From Oidiodendron maius Zn (taxonomy: Eukaryota > Ascomycota > Leotiomycetes > Myxotrichaceae): a stretch of DNA of 64,000 nucleotides. The notes beneath the pieces were generated by a model that saw nothing but the letters and a program-made list of their open reading frames with translations, ran no database searches and was not told the origin of the DNA. Of the stretch, positions 46,179 through 57,335 are shown one piece after another (within the stretch, counting starts at the first letter, position 1; each line of letters begins with the position of its first letter). The DNA lies in contig KN832874.1 of the NCBI GenBank assembly GCA_000827325.1, forward strand, positions 528,067 to 592,066. The letters are read 5' to 3'. A program made the translations under genes and the position numbers.

Positions 46179-49100
46179 TCATTCCTCGGCAACCCTATCA
46201 ACACCCACCCCACTCCTACTCGTCTTCTTACCCAGCTTTAACATACTCAACCTCCTCCGCACACTCCCGACCCTCGAACCGATCGACTCCGTACGCACAC
46301 TGGCGTCCGTTCCCATGCGCTTTAGTGTGCCTGTACCTCCATTCGTTGTCGTCGACTGCGCTACGCTACCGTTCTCGCTGGGCGCAACGGTGTAATCCGC
46401 TTGGAACCTGGAGGCGCGTGCGTTTTCTTTCTCTCTCTGGTGATCGTGCGAGCGTGAGAGGCCACTTCCAGTTTCAGACAAGCCGCGCGTGCGCACCGTT
46501 CGCGCCGTGCTGATGCTTGTGCCATTTAGTTTTTCCTTCAGAGGCTCAGTGGGGTTGCGTTTGAGGAAGGAGATGGCTCGGGAGTGGGTGCCGCGGGAGT
46601 GGGAAGGGGTTTGTCTGCCTGAGGAGGGGGTGATGGAGGTTGCGGTTGTGGTGATGGAGGTGATGGCGCTGGAGTGCGGGAGATGTGGGGAGGCGATACG
46701 TTCGCGCTCCTGCATCTGGATTGCCCAGGAGGGAGACGGAGTGGATGAGCGGGTTTGATGTTGGGGAAAGGCGAAGGATGCGAGTTCGGGACCGAAGGTT
46801 ATCTCGAAATCTGACATTTGTTAGTGTTTAGTTCAGAGAAGGGGAGACTAGGTGTGAGAAAGAGGATGGACACACTCTGCTGCAATTCTTCCTTCGATTC
46901 CTTCCTCACCCCTTGAATATTTGACAATGAGGACTTGGCAAACCAGGCCAAGCATCGCTTGATGAGAACGGCATGATCGATGAGTGCTATCTTCAGAGCG
47001 GTCTGTAACGGCGTCAACTCTACCTCCTCAACTCCCTCTTCTTCAACTCCTTCCTCAGCTACATTTGTAGGTAGCAGCTCTCTATATCTCACCACACTGG
47101 ACTCCGAGTCAGGACTAACAGAGATACTCACCGCCTCGATCAGAAGCGGCGCCATATCCTCCTCGCCATCCAGAACCCGCTTTTCTACCACACTCATCTC
47201 TTGCGTCTTGCGGATGACTCGCTCGCAAGCAGTCTGTAAGGCATCGAGGGGCAAGCGGTCTGTGGCGACAATCTCGGAGCGCCGGAGGATGGTGGGGAAA
47301 GTGTCGGCAGTGGTATAAACGATCTTCTCGGCCGTATGCAATGAGACTGGACCTGAAGTGTTGCGCTTCGCGGTCACAGAGAACACCTGAGTATTTGCGG
47401 ATACGAGATAGTCACGCACGACTTGCGGCACGCGAGCTCGTTGGAAGACATGATGTTGCAGATCGCGATGTGGCGAGAGTGAGGAAATCTGGAGGAACTG
47501 TCCTTCAACATCCTCAATATCCGCATGTCCAGCGATGATCTGTGCGGAAGGGTGCTGTTCCTGCATGCGGTCCGTAAACGCTGAACTTTTCTCCGTCGGC
47601 GAGCCTTCAAACACGAACTCCTTATCTCTCAGACTCGGGGGGAAGCCCATGCCCTTATAAACCACACGGAAGTACTTCGGGACGAGCCTATCACTCTTCG
47701 AAATGGTCTCGTATATCGTGGCGATGGCACGTTGCGTCCTAGCTAGCTTGGGCAGGTCAAAGACATTGTCCTGGTACTGCACTAGCAATTCCTGATACGC
47801 GTCTAGGGCGCAGCTCCACGCCTCGCCGTCTTCGAAGTACTTGATGATGTCGAAATAGATACGCTCCCTGCGCTCGAAGTGCGACTGGGAGGGGAAGACG
47901 GGGTCTACAAGGGCAGGGGCGATCTTTGTCGGGTCCCAGTCATAGAGATCAGCGTGGAGGTGCAGAGCCAGACCGGCTTCTGTGTGGTTCCGAGCATTGG
48001 CCTGCAGTTCGGCAAGTTGGTGGACGTATCGGATGAATATCTCTTCCTTCTGCATGTCTCTCAAGAACTCCATCAATCGTAGCCGCTGGATCATATGCAA
48101 TGCTTCCCCGGTGTCATCCGTACTGTGCACGGCGACGAGAAGATCTAAGAACTCGTCGACGGTAGCAATCAACTCCTTGAGCGCTGCGTATAGAGGATCA
48201 TCTGGGATGTGAGATAAAGGTTCAAAGAGGTAAAGCAGCTCATTCAGGAAGAGCTTCTGGAGTATGCTCTCGGTTAGTGGCTTGGACTTGAAAAGCTCAT
48301 CAAGACAATCGATCAATTCAGTCTGGATGACAGACAGATCCTCGCTCAGCGTCCACTCGCTAACGATCATAGTCTGGAGCACTTCCACGGCGACGTTGCG
48401 GAGTCCCTCATGTACGCTGAGACATAACTCGATAATCGGACCCACGAGCGCAGGTACATACTGGACTTGGTAGCCACCCGTCTTAGCCAAGCCGTATCGC
48501 TGGACTTCATCCTCAGAAGTCTCCCATCCAATGCTCTCCCACGTCTTTCTCAGCAACTCGGCACCGTGCTCTCTGACATCTCCTGCGATCTTCCACACCG
48601 CGCGGCGTTTCTGTTCTGGGAACGTCTCGAGCGCAAGGGCATCGCTGCCAACGAGTTTTAGAAGAACGGTGAAGAACGCCTTCCAGATATCGGTGTTGTA
48701 ATCCTCTGCATCGTCGGGATGGGGGAGAAAGGAATTGGTCAGGATTTCTGCGACGTACTGCAGGGTCTTCATTGTTGATTTATGGTGGTAGATGTGCACA
48801 CTCAGCCAATTCGCGGGGAATGCCTCGCATTGCAGAATGCTCAGATGCACCTGGAGCAAATCTTCAAGTAGCGGAGCCATTTCGTCCCGGGCAAGATCTA
48901 GCTGCATGCCGACGGGCAAAGTCGACAATTCCGAAAGAATCGCAGAGAGTTCGAACAGCGTCTCGTCGAACTCAGCCCGCTCTGCAATCGGCTTGCTGGG
49001 GAATGGGTACGTCGTAGGGAATAATAATGTCAGTCTTGTCTTCTGTGTCTTGTCCACAGTTTGCAGAGCAAGAAACGAGTCCACAATCTTGGGAATGACA

Positions 49101-52100
49101 CTCGGAACCTCTGGTCCAAGGTCCCTCGCCTGGATAGACAATATCGAGCAGCACAAACGGACTTGTTCTCTCCACTGTTCACTGACTTCCTCAGTCTTCC
49201 CCCAATGTGGCGCAATCCATCGCACTGTATTCGCACTCAGGGCAGATCTCTGCGCCGGGTTGGAGAACACTCCAAGCTTGGAAAAATTGATGATTAGGAT
49301 TAGTTTGTACAAGATTAATTTACCCTTTACTAGCGAGCAGGAATCTACGAAGTCGATCGCGATGTGCATGATCTCCTCCGTACTCAGTAGCCCTGCCAGG
49401 ACGGGAAGCCAGGTGTGGAAATGTTGGACTGCCAGAGTCTGGCTGCCAACGAGGATGGGCGCCGTGCTACGCATGAGGGCATCGAGGGATTTGAAGATGG
49501 AGCGTAAGTCGCGGGTGAAGCTGGGAGATGTGCTGGTAATGCCGATGCCGGCTTCCTTGGCTTTCTGCTGATCTCGAGCGTGAGTGATGAACTTCAGAAT
49601 GTGACGGACGACTTTGAAGGTTGCGCGAAGCTTGCGAGATGTCTCTGGCTCAGAGGGCTTTTCTAAGAGACGAGAGAAGGATCGGACTAGGCAGGGCGTT
49701 GCGAATGGATAGTTGAACTTATTCTCAGCGTATTGGTCAACTAAGGGTCCCAGGTTGAATCTTCGATCATGCACGATACCCAGGACAGTAACCAAAGCAC
49801 TGAAAACAAGATCTTCGAGCTCGTCTTTGCCCGAATTCTCAACAAGGATGCCGAAGATAGCATCGAATACGTCGCTGAGGAGCTTCACGATTTCGATTTC
49901 AGGGACGAAAGTCAGTCGTTTCAGTAACCCGGGCACTTCTCCTGTCGGCTGTTCCCTCCACTTCAACAACCCCAACAATACTTTGTCCTGGGAGAACTTG
50001 GTGCTGCAGAGGTTCGTCTGCAATCTCAGTGTCGCGACCGGCCCAGTGACAGCCTCGTCCTTGCTCACATCATCCTTACCCCTGGCATTCCACCCCAGAT
50101 CAAGATATCCCGAACATCCTGGAATGGTAGACCTTGGATTCATTGTAAACTCATCATATTCATATAAAAGTATTGAATGATGTCCGTCTCTCATAAATGC
50201 GCTCTGGTCCCACAGCGGCATGTGGCATATGGCGAACGGCTGGCTAGGCACATCGGCTAGGGTCATGGCAAGATGGCAGCCGGGCACGTCGTTGGCAGGA
50301 ATGGAGAGCCGCAAAACTTGATTCCATCCAGTGCCTCGTTCGGCAGCGGTGGACTCCCACACGCTCTGCCCGTCGCTGCTGGATGATGGGAATATGCTTC
50401 CCTCGATGCGCTCGCCATTTGGGCGCCGTACCTCTAAGGCGATCTGCAGATTTTGACATGAGAGCGCGGGAGAGAGGGGTAGTGCACTACCTGAGGCGCG
50501 CGAGAGAAGGGCTTGGCGAGGGAGGAAGGCTTCGTCGATGGTGATGTAAATATCTGATCTTGGCTTAGTTGGAGCGCCTGAGAAACCCATTTTGTTTGTC
50601 TGAGAAACACCGGAGAGAAGCGTTGGTGTTGCTCTGATCAAATCACCGGCGTCTAGGCTGTTGAATGCTTTCAGATGAACTTGAAATCGTTCTCCTCTCC
50701 GTGATCTCTCATACTGTCCGGATGTACTTCCCAGGAGGTCGCGTATGACCTCCTCCCAGCCCTCGCCCTGCTCTTGCTTCTCACTGTATCCTAATGCCGG
50801 GGACCAGATGGGCATTACCAACTCTACCTCCTCCTCCTGCTTCATAATAGAATTTAACTTGAGGGCCCCAATACCAACAGTTCTGGTAATGACTCTGCCT
50901 ACCCCTCCAAGCGCAGACTTAGTGTCACCTGAGGACGATGTCTTTGATCCAGCTGTGCTAGGGGGACCACCTCTGCTCGCAGCACTACTGCCGTCCGACG
51001 TCTCTGCTACGGAGTTAAGCTTGGATGAAGACGGAGCATTGCGCGTGAATCCTCGCTTTGTGTTCTGCCCCCACATTAGACTTCTCCGTCCTGCCTTGCT
51101 GCTTCCACTTGACGTGGAGGGCTTGTTACTACTCGATATATCGCGCGATTCGGGCTTTCCAGCCACGACTTGCTGTGCAGACCGAACCTTAACTATGAGG
51201 TATAATTCAGTTTCTGCAGCGGGAGCTTCACCTATATCAGCTGCGGCCAGGTTGGTGAACAGAGTCTTCATGGAGCCGGCCTGCGCCAGACTGGTCAGCA
51301 CACCACTAGGCGGGACGTCGACAATATAACTCTCGGAGAGGGCTACTGCTGGGGTGCCAGGGGCCTTTGAGGCGAGGAAGAAAACTAGTGTCGTAGGGTC
51401 TGAGCCAGCCCCCACAAACGTCTTGCCATCTACCAGCAGGTGATGGAGGGTGGGATTCTCGCTCGCAGGTGCTTCTGGGCGCTGGTCTAAGAGGCTCATT
51501 ATCGCTTGCAGTCTAGTGATTTCGACTGCGGAGTCGTCGCCAGTAAGAATCCTCCCGTGCTGTGCAGGATCACGGACGATGACCTCCCCATTGAACAACT
51601 TATTCCCGCGAACGAGATCCCAGACGGTCTTCTCCCTCAGGCCTGTGGTCTCCTGTGTTGTCAGGACGTTGTGCAGGAACTGCCGTCGGGAGAGATCTAG
51701 AGTGTTGACCAAATTCGACATCTTGTCAAGCAGGGGGTATTGCCTGCCTAACAGAAGTCCATGGAGGTTGGTGGAGTGCCACTCACGTAAACAGCTAGCA
51801 ATCTCGTCGACGAGGGGTTCAGAGTAAGATGTGGGCGTCTCATCACCGATCTTGAGCATAGGCACTGGGGCGGGTGGCTTAGGGATGTTAGGGTCCTTCT
51901 TGGACCGGACTGACAAGGAATGTGGGGTGCCGTTCGTGAAGCGCTTCTTCTTGCTTTTTGGAGGCTTGGAGATCCTACCATTGACGCTCTTCGTAGGACT
52001 GCTTTTGCTCTTCCCAGGCGAGATAGGCGAGGAGCCATTTGCTGACAGTGAGACGATATCAGCACTCCTCCTCCCCTTCAAGCTCAAGCTTGATGTAGCA

Positions 52101-52501
52101 TCATTATCCCCGTCTTCCTGCTCATCATTCACATGCCCGTTAACTTTATATTCCTCCTCCCCCGCCTCCTCCTCATAACTCCCCTCTTCTTCTCCCTCCT
52201 CTTCAATCTCCCGCATCCCGCCCTCCCCCTCCCCTAGCACCTCGCGCACCTCGACACACGACACAGGGAAGATGCCAGAGAACACCCTCGCCTCCAATGT
52301 CTGGCCCTTTGTGCTTGTAAGGCCGGCGAGCAGGCTCGGGGGCGCGACCAGGTAGCCTCGGAACCACTGGCCATCGCGGCCCCCTTGTTCAATGATGTAC
52401 AACTCGTCACCCAGCTCGAGGGGCAGATCGGCGGGGTTGGTGGCCACGAAGGGGTAGGTAGCGACCGCGAAGGCGATGCGGGGCAGTGGGTGCCAGGGCA
52501 T
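46179..52501 (-). CDS. DCK1: DOCK-family guanine nucleotide exchange factor (Dck1-like)
   Basis: Two exons (46876..52501 and 46179..46810, GTGTGT..CAG intron) give 2,085 aa. DOCK proteins load GTP on Rac/Cdc42-type GTPases; in yeast Dck1 with Lmo1 acts on Rho5, and in moulds on RacA for polar growth. An N-terminal SH3 domain (about residues 8-85: AVATYPFVATNPADLPLELGDELYI) is followed by a basic Ser-rich linker. A C2/DHR-1 region follows (about 640-830: DIYITIDEAFL, VRRPNGERIEGSIFPSSSSDG). A long helical middle leads to the DHR-2 catalytic region (about 1,460-1,860: NHTEAGLALHLHADLYDW, RERIYFDIIKYFEDGEAWSCALDAYQEL, KYFRVVYKGMGFPPSLRDKEFVFEG). The tail (last 210 residues) is Ser/Thr-rich and disordered. 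Confidence 0.93.
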
Positions 52502-53924
52502 TATGGTATTATATTTCAGATTTTATTATTGTCGTGGTGTTGGATTTGGAATTGAGGTGAGGTCAGGTAGGAGGCAGGCGAAGAACCGGGGGTAAGATCT
52601 GCTTGCTGCGAACGGGGTTGAAGGGGGCCCACAGCCAAAGATTGGCGTGGCACACGTTAAGGAGAGACAGGATTAGGATGGAGGGCGATGGTGGGCATGT
52701 CGCAGGCCAGGTCGGGAGGTGTTGAGGGGGGGATTTGAGGGAATTGAGACGTTGACTCGGGACAAATTCTGGCGGTCGAGAAAGTTGCGGGTGCACGGTT
52801 GATTGTGCAGCATGGAGGACGTACGGAGGCTGCACGGATGGATGGCCCCTGGTTTTTGGTTCTTGGGGTTCCTGTGTGAGGGCCTGAGGCTGCAAAGCAT
52901 TGCAGATAAAGGAGGAAAGGGAGGAGGAGAAGAAGAAGAAGAAGAAGAAGAAGAACAGAGGGTGAGTTAAGTAGTCTGCTAACAGTTTCTCTCTCATTCC
53001 ACCTATCATCTGAGCTGGGGCTCTTACTGTTCTTATCACTTGGTTACTATAACCTCACCACTCCTGCCTCTCGCTTGCCACCTGACACCCGGCGCCTCCC
53101 GCACAACAGGATTCAGGTACACCCAACGTTCATGGGCTCGAGATCACAGCGGAAGGCGGCGTAGGCCTCAAGCAGAAGGAAAGAACCCTATCATTTGACC
53201 TCTAGCTCTAAGAGCCAAATAACTTGGGGTAGACAAAGCTCTGCCAACCTCATAGGGTAATGCGGACGCAGTATCGATAAGACCACGTGATTTACCCCTT
53301 GACCCTGCATTCGTCCCAACGGAAAGGGGAATGCGTGAGAGAAAGAACACTTACGTGGCACCAGGTCCTGCATTCTAGAATGGAGCGTGGCATTTTTATA
53401 ATTTTATCCTGCATATCCCCACAATGTATATGCATAAGTGGTTTGGCGCCAATAGGTGCAGAATGTGTGTGATATACAAGCAGATCAACCCTTGTGTTAT
53501 CGTTATAGTGGAGGCGCCAGCCTCTATCGATAATCCATCTATAAGACGGAGATCTTATGATGGGAGCTCCACAGCTTATGAATACATAAATATTCGTATA
53601 ACATTGATGCTAGTAATGATGGGGGATAAAAAATATCCACTGTCCTCGTAATGCTGCAGAAAAAAATGAACAGGGAGCTGATTGGCGGATTGGAGGCAAG
53701 GGGTCTTCTAGCAGGTTTACACAGCGTTGGGAGCTTGCGCCGATGCGATATATGTAGGGTAGGGACGTCAAGGGATCTGATACGCATATCTTGTACAAAT
53801 TAAATCAATTTTAATGCCCCCAACTGCGATATATAGACAGTGCAGAAGTCCGGAGGTCTTTGGTTTTACTTAGTTGATCCTGGCTCATCCACTCCTCTCC
53901 CCTTTTTGCAACATCAGCCCTTTC
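52502..53924. other. 1.4 kb spacer upstream of DCK1
   Basis: DCK1 promoter region and the 3' flank of the HsbA-like gene. It carries a (GAA)9 microsatellite (listed separately). Open frames here (such as one with a Phe run) come from low-complexity sequence. Confidence 0.55.
52929..52955. repeat. (GAA)9 microsatellite
   Basis: Nine perfect GAA units, preceded by GAG triplets, about 430 bp upstream of the DCK1 start; on the gene's strand it reads as a TTC tract. It may lie in the promoter or leader. Confidence 0.9.
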
Positions 53925-54452
53925 TTACAACTGCCCCTTGAAAGCCGCAATGGCAGCGGTGAACGCAGTATCAATAGGTGCGACGATAGTCTCTGCAGTG
54001 GATTGCAGTGACTCCGGCACCTTGGAGATGACGGCCGCAGAAAACTTATCTGTGGCGGACTTCTCCTGGACGAGATTGAGGTAGATGACGGGGCTGACGA
54101 GCTCTGAGCTGAAAAGCTTCTCACCCCCAACAATATTGTCCAGCGTCGTCTCGACGCTCGAGACGAGATTCAAGGTCGCGCTAGCGACGGTCAGGGTTTC
54201 GTCCACAGTGAGATTGGCGCTGGAGCTAGCAGTGTTTGTGCCGTCATTGATGTCGGAGAGGAGGGTGGTCGATTGGATCAGGATTGGGATGAGCTTGAGG
54301 GGGTCACCATCGGCGCGGAAGCTCGTGATGGAGGAGTTCAGAGCCGTCGTGGCGTTGGAGATGGTCGACAGCGCGTTGAGTATGGATGCCCCGTCTGCAA
54401 GGACGCTGGTACTCAGGGCCGCGAGGGGCAGGAGGATCGTGGAGAAACGCAT
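53925..54452 (-). CDS. Hydrophobic surface binding protein A-like secreted protein
   Basis: A single exon gives 175 aa from MRFSTILLPLAALSTSVLA, a signal peptide; the frame extends upstream to 54521, but that part (with CCC) is not signal-like. The mature protein follows the HsbA pattern: ILNALSTISNATTALNSSITSFRADGDPLKLIPILIQSTTLL, then helical repeats with ETLTVASATLNLVSSVETTL, and LQSTAETIVAPIDTAFTAAIAAFKGQL. Three N-x-T/S sequons are seen and no cysteine. HsbA proteins bind hydrophobic surfaces and may recruit secreted polyesterases. A TATATAT run near 54604 could be its promoter. It resembles the smaller gene at 33677..34408 in kind. Confidence 0.83.
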   Translation of the reverse strand: MRFSTILLPLAALSTSVLADGASILNALSTISNATTALNSSITSFRADGDPLKLIPILIQSTTLLSDINDGTNTASSSANLTVDETLTVASATLNLVSSVETTLDNIVGGEKLFSSELVSPVIYLNLVQEKSATDKFSAAVISKVPESLQSTAETIVAPIDTAFTAAIAAFKGQL

Positions 54453-55864
54453 GGTTCGAGGTATATACAAAGTAGTATTTTTGATTGGGGCCAAATTGCC
54501 TCTGCAGCAGCAGCTATACAAACTGTGTTGTGGACAGATGAGTCTGGACGTTCAGCGTGGGGATCGAGATCAATCTCACCTCACCCACAGGATACGGATC
54601 CCAGCATATATATCTCTTCTCTCCGCAAAACCCCCTTCTCCGCATTCCACAGTAGTACCACCGAGCATTTCATATTATCACAAAGCCTGGCCCTGCGCAA
54701 GGCCAGCCCAGTTCCCCATCCTTCTCTCGTCACTCTGCCGCCCCCATGGGCACCACGGCCTCGGGAGGGCGTCCAACCTCAGAAAAAAACATGTGCAACC
54801 TACCAATCCGGCGTCTTTGCGCTCTTTGGCACCTTGCCAGAAACAGTGGCTAATCCGGGGCAAGGCAGTGTGGAGAGGGGAGGTCCTGCTCTTTTCCCCG
54901 GCGGAATTGCCCTGGCTGCTGGTACTGTGTTGCCTCCGGCAAATTGGCCCGTTCCTGGCGGGATCCGGACTTGTCGGTGTAAAGCAGGGAAGCTGACCCT
55001 GCACTAGCAGACATTTTAGCAACAGTACCCTTGGGCGCCGATTTGCGCTGGTTTTCGTAAGTGGTTGAGTGATGAAAGTGAGGGGCCGTCCACCATGCCG
55101 CGGCTCCGTTCCCCCTCTGCCGCATGTGATCAGGCCCTCGTTGGACGGATGACTTTCGACGGTCATGATGGGAGGCATCATCTGTCGTCGCCATCGCTGT
55201 AGATCTGACCTGTGTCTAGAATGCGACTCGCTCATTTTTCCGTCCCCTCAGAGGCATTCCGTGCTTCCGCTGGATTCCCTGGAGGTTCGAGTCCAGACTC
55301 GCCTTCGACCTTTGACACTTCCAGACTCGTCCATGATCAGCGTTTGAGGTTTCGCTGATCCCTATTTCCACCACCTGTCAGCAAAGGAGGCTCTGTTTCG
55401 GTATTGCACTTGAGCTCTATTAGCGAAGAGTGCTTTTGCAGATGACTATTTCTCTGGCCCGCACATATTACCAAGGGCAACGCATAATCCTCCGTCGCCT
55501 TCCTACCAATGGGCATTTTCTCCATGTAGTAAAAATTTCACCGGATCTTATAGATCTCCTTATATTCAAGATAATAGAGAGTCAGATTCATCTGGATTAA
55601 AACATTATTCTATTCGTTTTCCGCCATATTTATACTTGCTTTGAATCACCTCGGCATACAAATTATACCACAGAGCATGTTAGCAGCCAGAGCGCCATCA
55701 TCATGCAAAACCCACTCCTAGCTATACTAGATAGCTTATACTCTCGTAATGTCCCGGCCCTATCCATGACATCCCTCGCTATCGCATCCTGCCGAGATAT
55801 TGTGATACCTAGTCTTATGATGCTACCGTCCCCATGAACATGTCCAAATTCCCCTCACGATCCC
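54453..55864. other. 1.4 kb spacer
   Basis: The promoter side of the HsbA-like gene and the 3' flank of TSC13. Open frames on both strands are short and compositionally random. A T-loop-like GGTTCGAGTCC near 55284 was examined and rejected as a tRNA. Confidence 0.55.
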
Positions 55865-56920
55865 TCATCCGACCAACGACTTGATCACGGCGCCCAGGCT
55901 CGGCATCAGGACGTACTTCTTCTTGTTATACGTATCAGGGAACTCAGCCCGCAGCGCCTTCTCCTTCTTGATCGCCCACTGGTGCATCTGCCACCACGCG
56001 AACGCTATGAAGAGCACGACGCTCAGGCTACGGCTGACGAGCAGCACCCCCGTCCAAGAGATTATCTCGAAGAGGTAGTTTGGGCATGTTACCAGGTCGA
56101 AGCCGTAACCTTTGGGAATTCCCCTCTCAGTGCCGCCGCGCGAGCGTAGCTTCGACAGGGTGAGATGCGTATGCAGGTTGGATAGTTCGCCGAAGAGGTA
56201 GAGCACCACGCCTGCGATGTCTAGGTACCCGGTGGTGGGCGTGGGCATCGTGGCATAGGAGTCTGGGGCGTAGACCCAGTATGCCAGGTTCACGCCGCTA
56301 AGGATCCAGTAGTGCGCCGAGTTCTTGAAGATATTGCGGACGGGCATGGTGGTCAGGGAGAACTTGTGGACGAAGAGCGTCTCGTACTCGCGCTTGAGAA
56401 AGTGCAGCACCACCATCCCCATGCACAACTGTTGTGAGATGGACAGCGGGACGTAGTCGCGGTAGATGTATTGTCGGAAGAAGAGGAAGGCAAGGTTGAT
56501 GAAGATGGGCCCGGCGTATTCGATGATGAAGACCGTCTGCCACGAGATCTGCTGACCTGTGACGAGCTGTTAGCATTTCGTCGAGTATGAATTGACTAAT
56601 CACCTACCAAGGTCCTTGACCAAGATTTCCTTTCCTGCAATTAGCTCCTTATTCTGCTTGACTATAGCTAGCCTGTCCTTCAGGATCTTATTCTTGGTGT
56701 CGAAGAGGCCCAACCGATTTGGGTCCATCCTGCCAATTTGCTTGGCCAGACTATTCTTGACATCCTGCACAGTCGTCTTGTCAGTGACCTCAATAGTGCT
56801 TGGTAGCCTCTTGATGGGCTTCTTCGTAGCTGTCGCTATGATTAGACTGGCGTCTGGAAGGGATTTGGTAAGAAATGGCATACATCTATTCGTGACCTTG
56901 AGCTTCATCGGGGGAGCCAT
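55865..56920 (-). CDS. TSC13: Very-long-chain enoyl-CoA reductase (Tsc13)
   Basis: Two exons (56608..56920 and 55865..56556) give 334 aa. Tsc13 is the ER enzyme for the last step of the fatty-acid elongation cycle, reducing trans-2-enoyl-CoA with NADPH. The N-terminal part is ubiquitin-like (TIEVTDKTTVQDVKNSLAKQIGRM). The membrane part has SWQTVFIIEYAGPIFINLAFLFFR, LHFLKREYETLFVHKFS, KNSAHYWILSGVNLAYWVYAP, HLTLSKLRSRGGTERGIPKGYGFDLVTCPNYLFEIISW and a KKEKALRAEFPDTYNKKKYVLMP end. This is the steroid-5-alpha-reductase-type C-terminal domain with the conserved C-P-N-Y. The splice GTAGGT..CAG restores KDLGQQISWQT. The next genes on the same strand include an elongase, which suits the pathway. Confidence 0.95.
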
Positions 56921-57335
56921 TCCGGGCGTCGTCTCTTACGGGGAGAATTGAGCGTTAAGAATTAGATTTTATATCAACCTTTCTGTATAGAATCTAGAAC
57001 ACGGCCTTCGAATGTCAAGACTCGATGTTCAGTTCTTAAAAGGTTCTCTGTCGGCTCTGTACGGAGGATATTCGTGTTGATTAGTTACAAGTTCAGTCTA
57101 CACAATTACTTAGTCAGCAACCTCGGCTCAACGTCACTTCAACCTCAACCAAATCAAGACGTGTATCAATAACGACACTGGCAATTTTCATAGATCATGC
57201 ATTTATAGTTTTTCGTATATCTAGACTATGTAATCGCTCAGAGTGCAATTCCCAACCCTCTATCGCTACTGTCAGAGCGATTGGACGTGTTCTATCCTGT
57301 CTACTTCTCGTGTCCTTCCGTCTGGCCATTCAGTG
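56921..57335. other. Spacer between TSC13 and the DHA2 transporter
   Basis: The TSC13 promoter and the 3' flank of the transporter gene. Nothing else seen. Confidence 0.5.

Noticed and set aside
52563-53039. Minus-strand frame with a run of Phe
   Set aside because: It is produced by the (GAA)9 microsatellite read in reverse; no domain or conserved start.
54085-54996. Long plus-strand open frame (303 codons)
   Set aside because: It is largely antisense to the HsbA-like gene and its promoter; composition is random and it has no motif.
55281-55297. T-loop-like GGTTCGAGTCC suggesting a tRNA
   Set aside because: The five-base T stem does not pair properly, and no matching acceptor, D or anticodon arms are present at the right distances.
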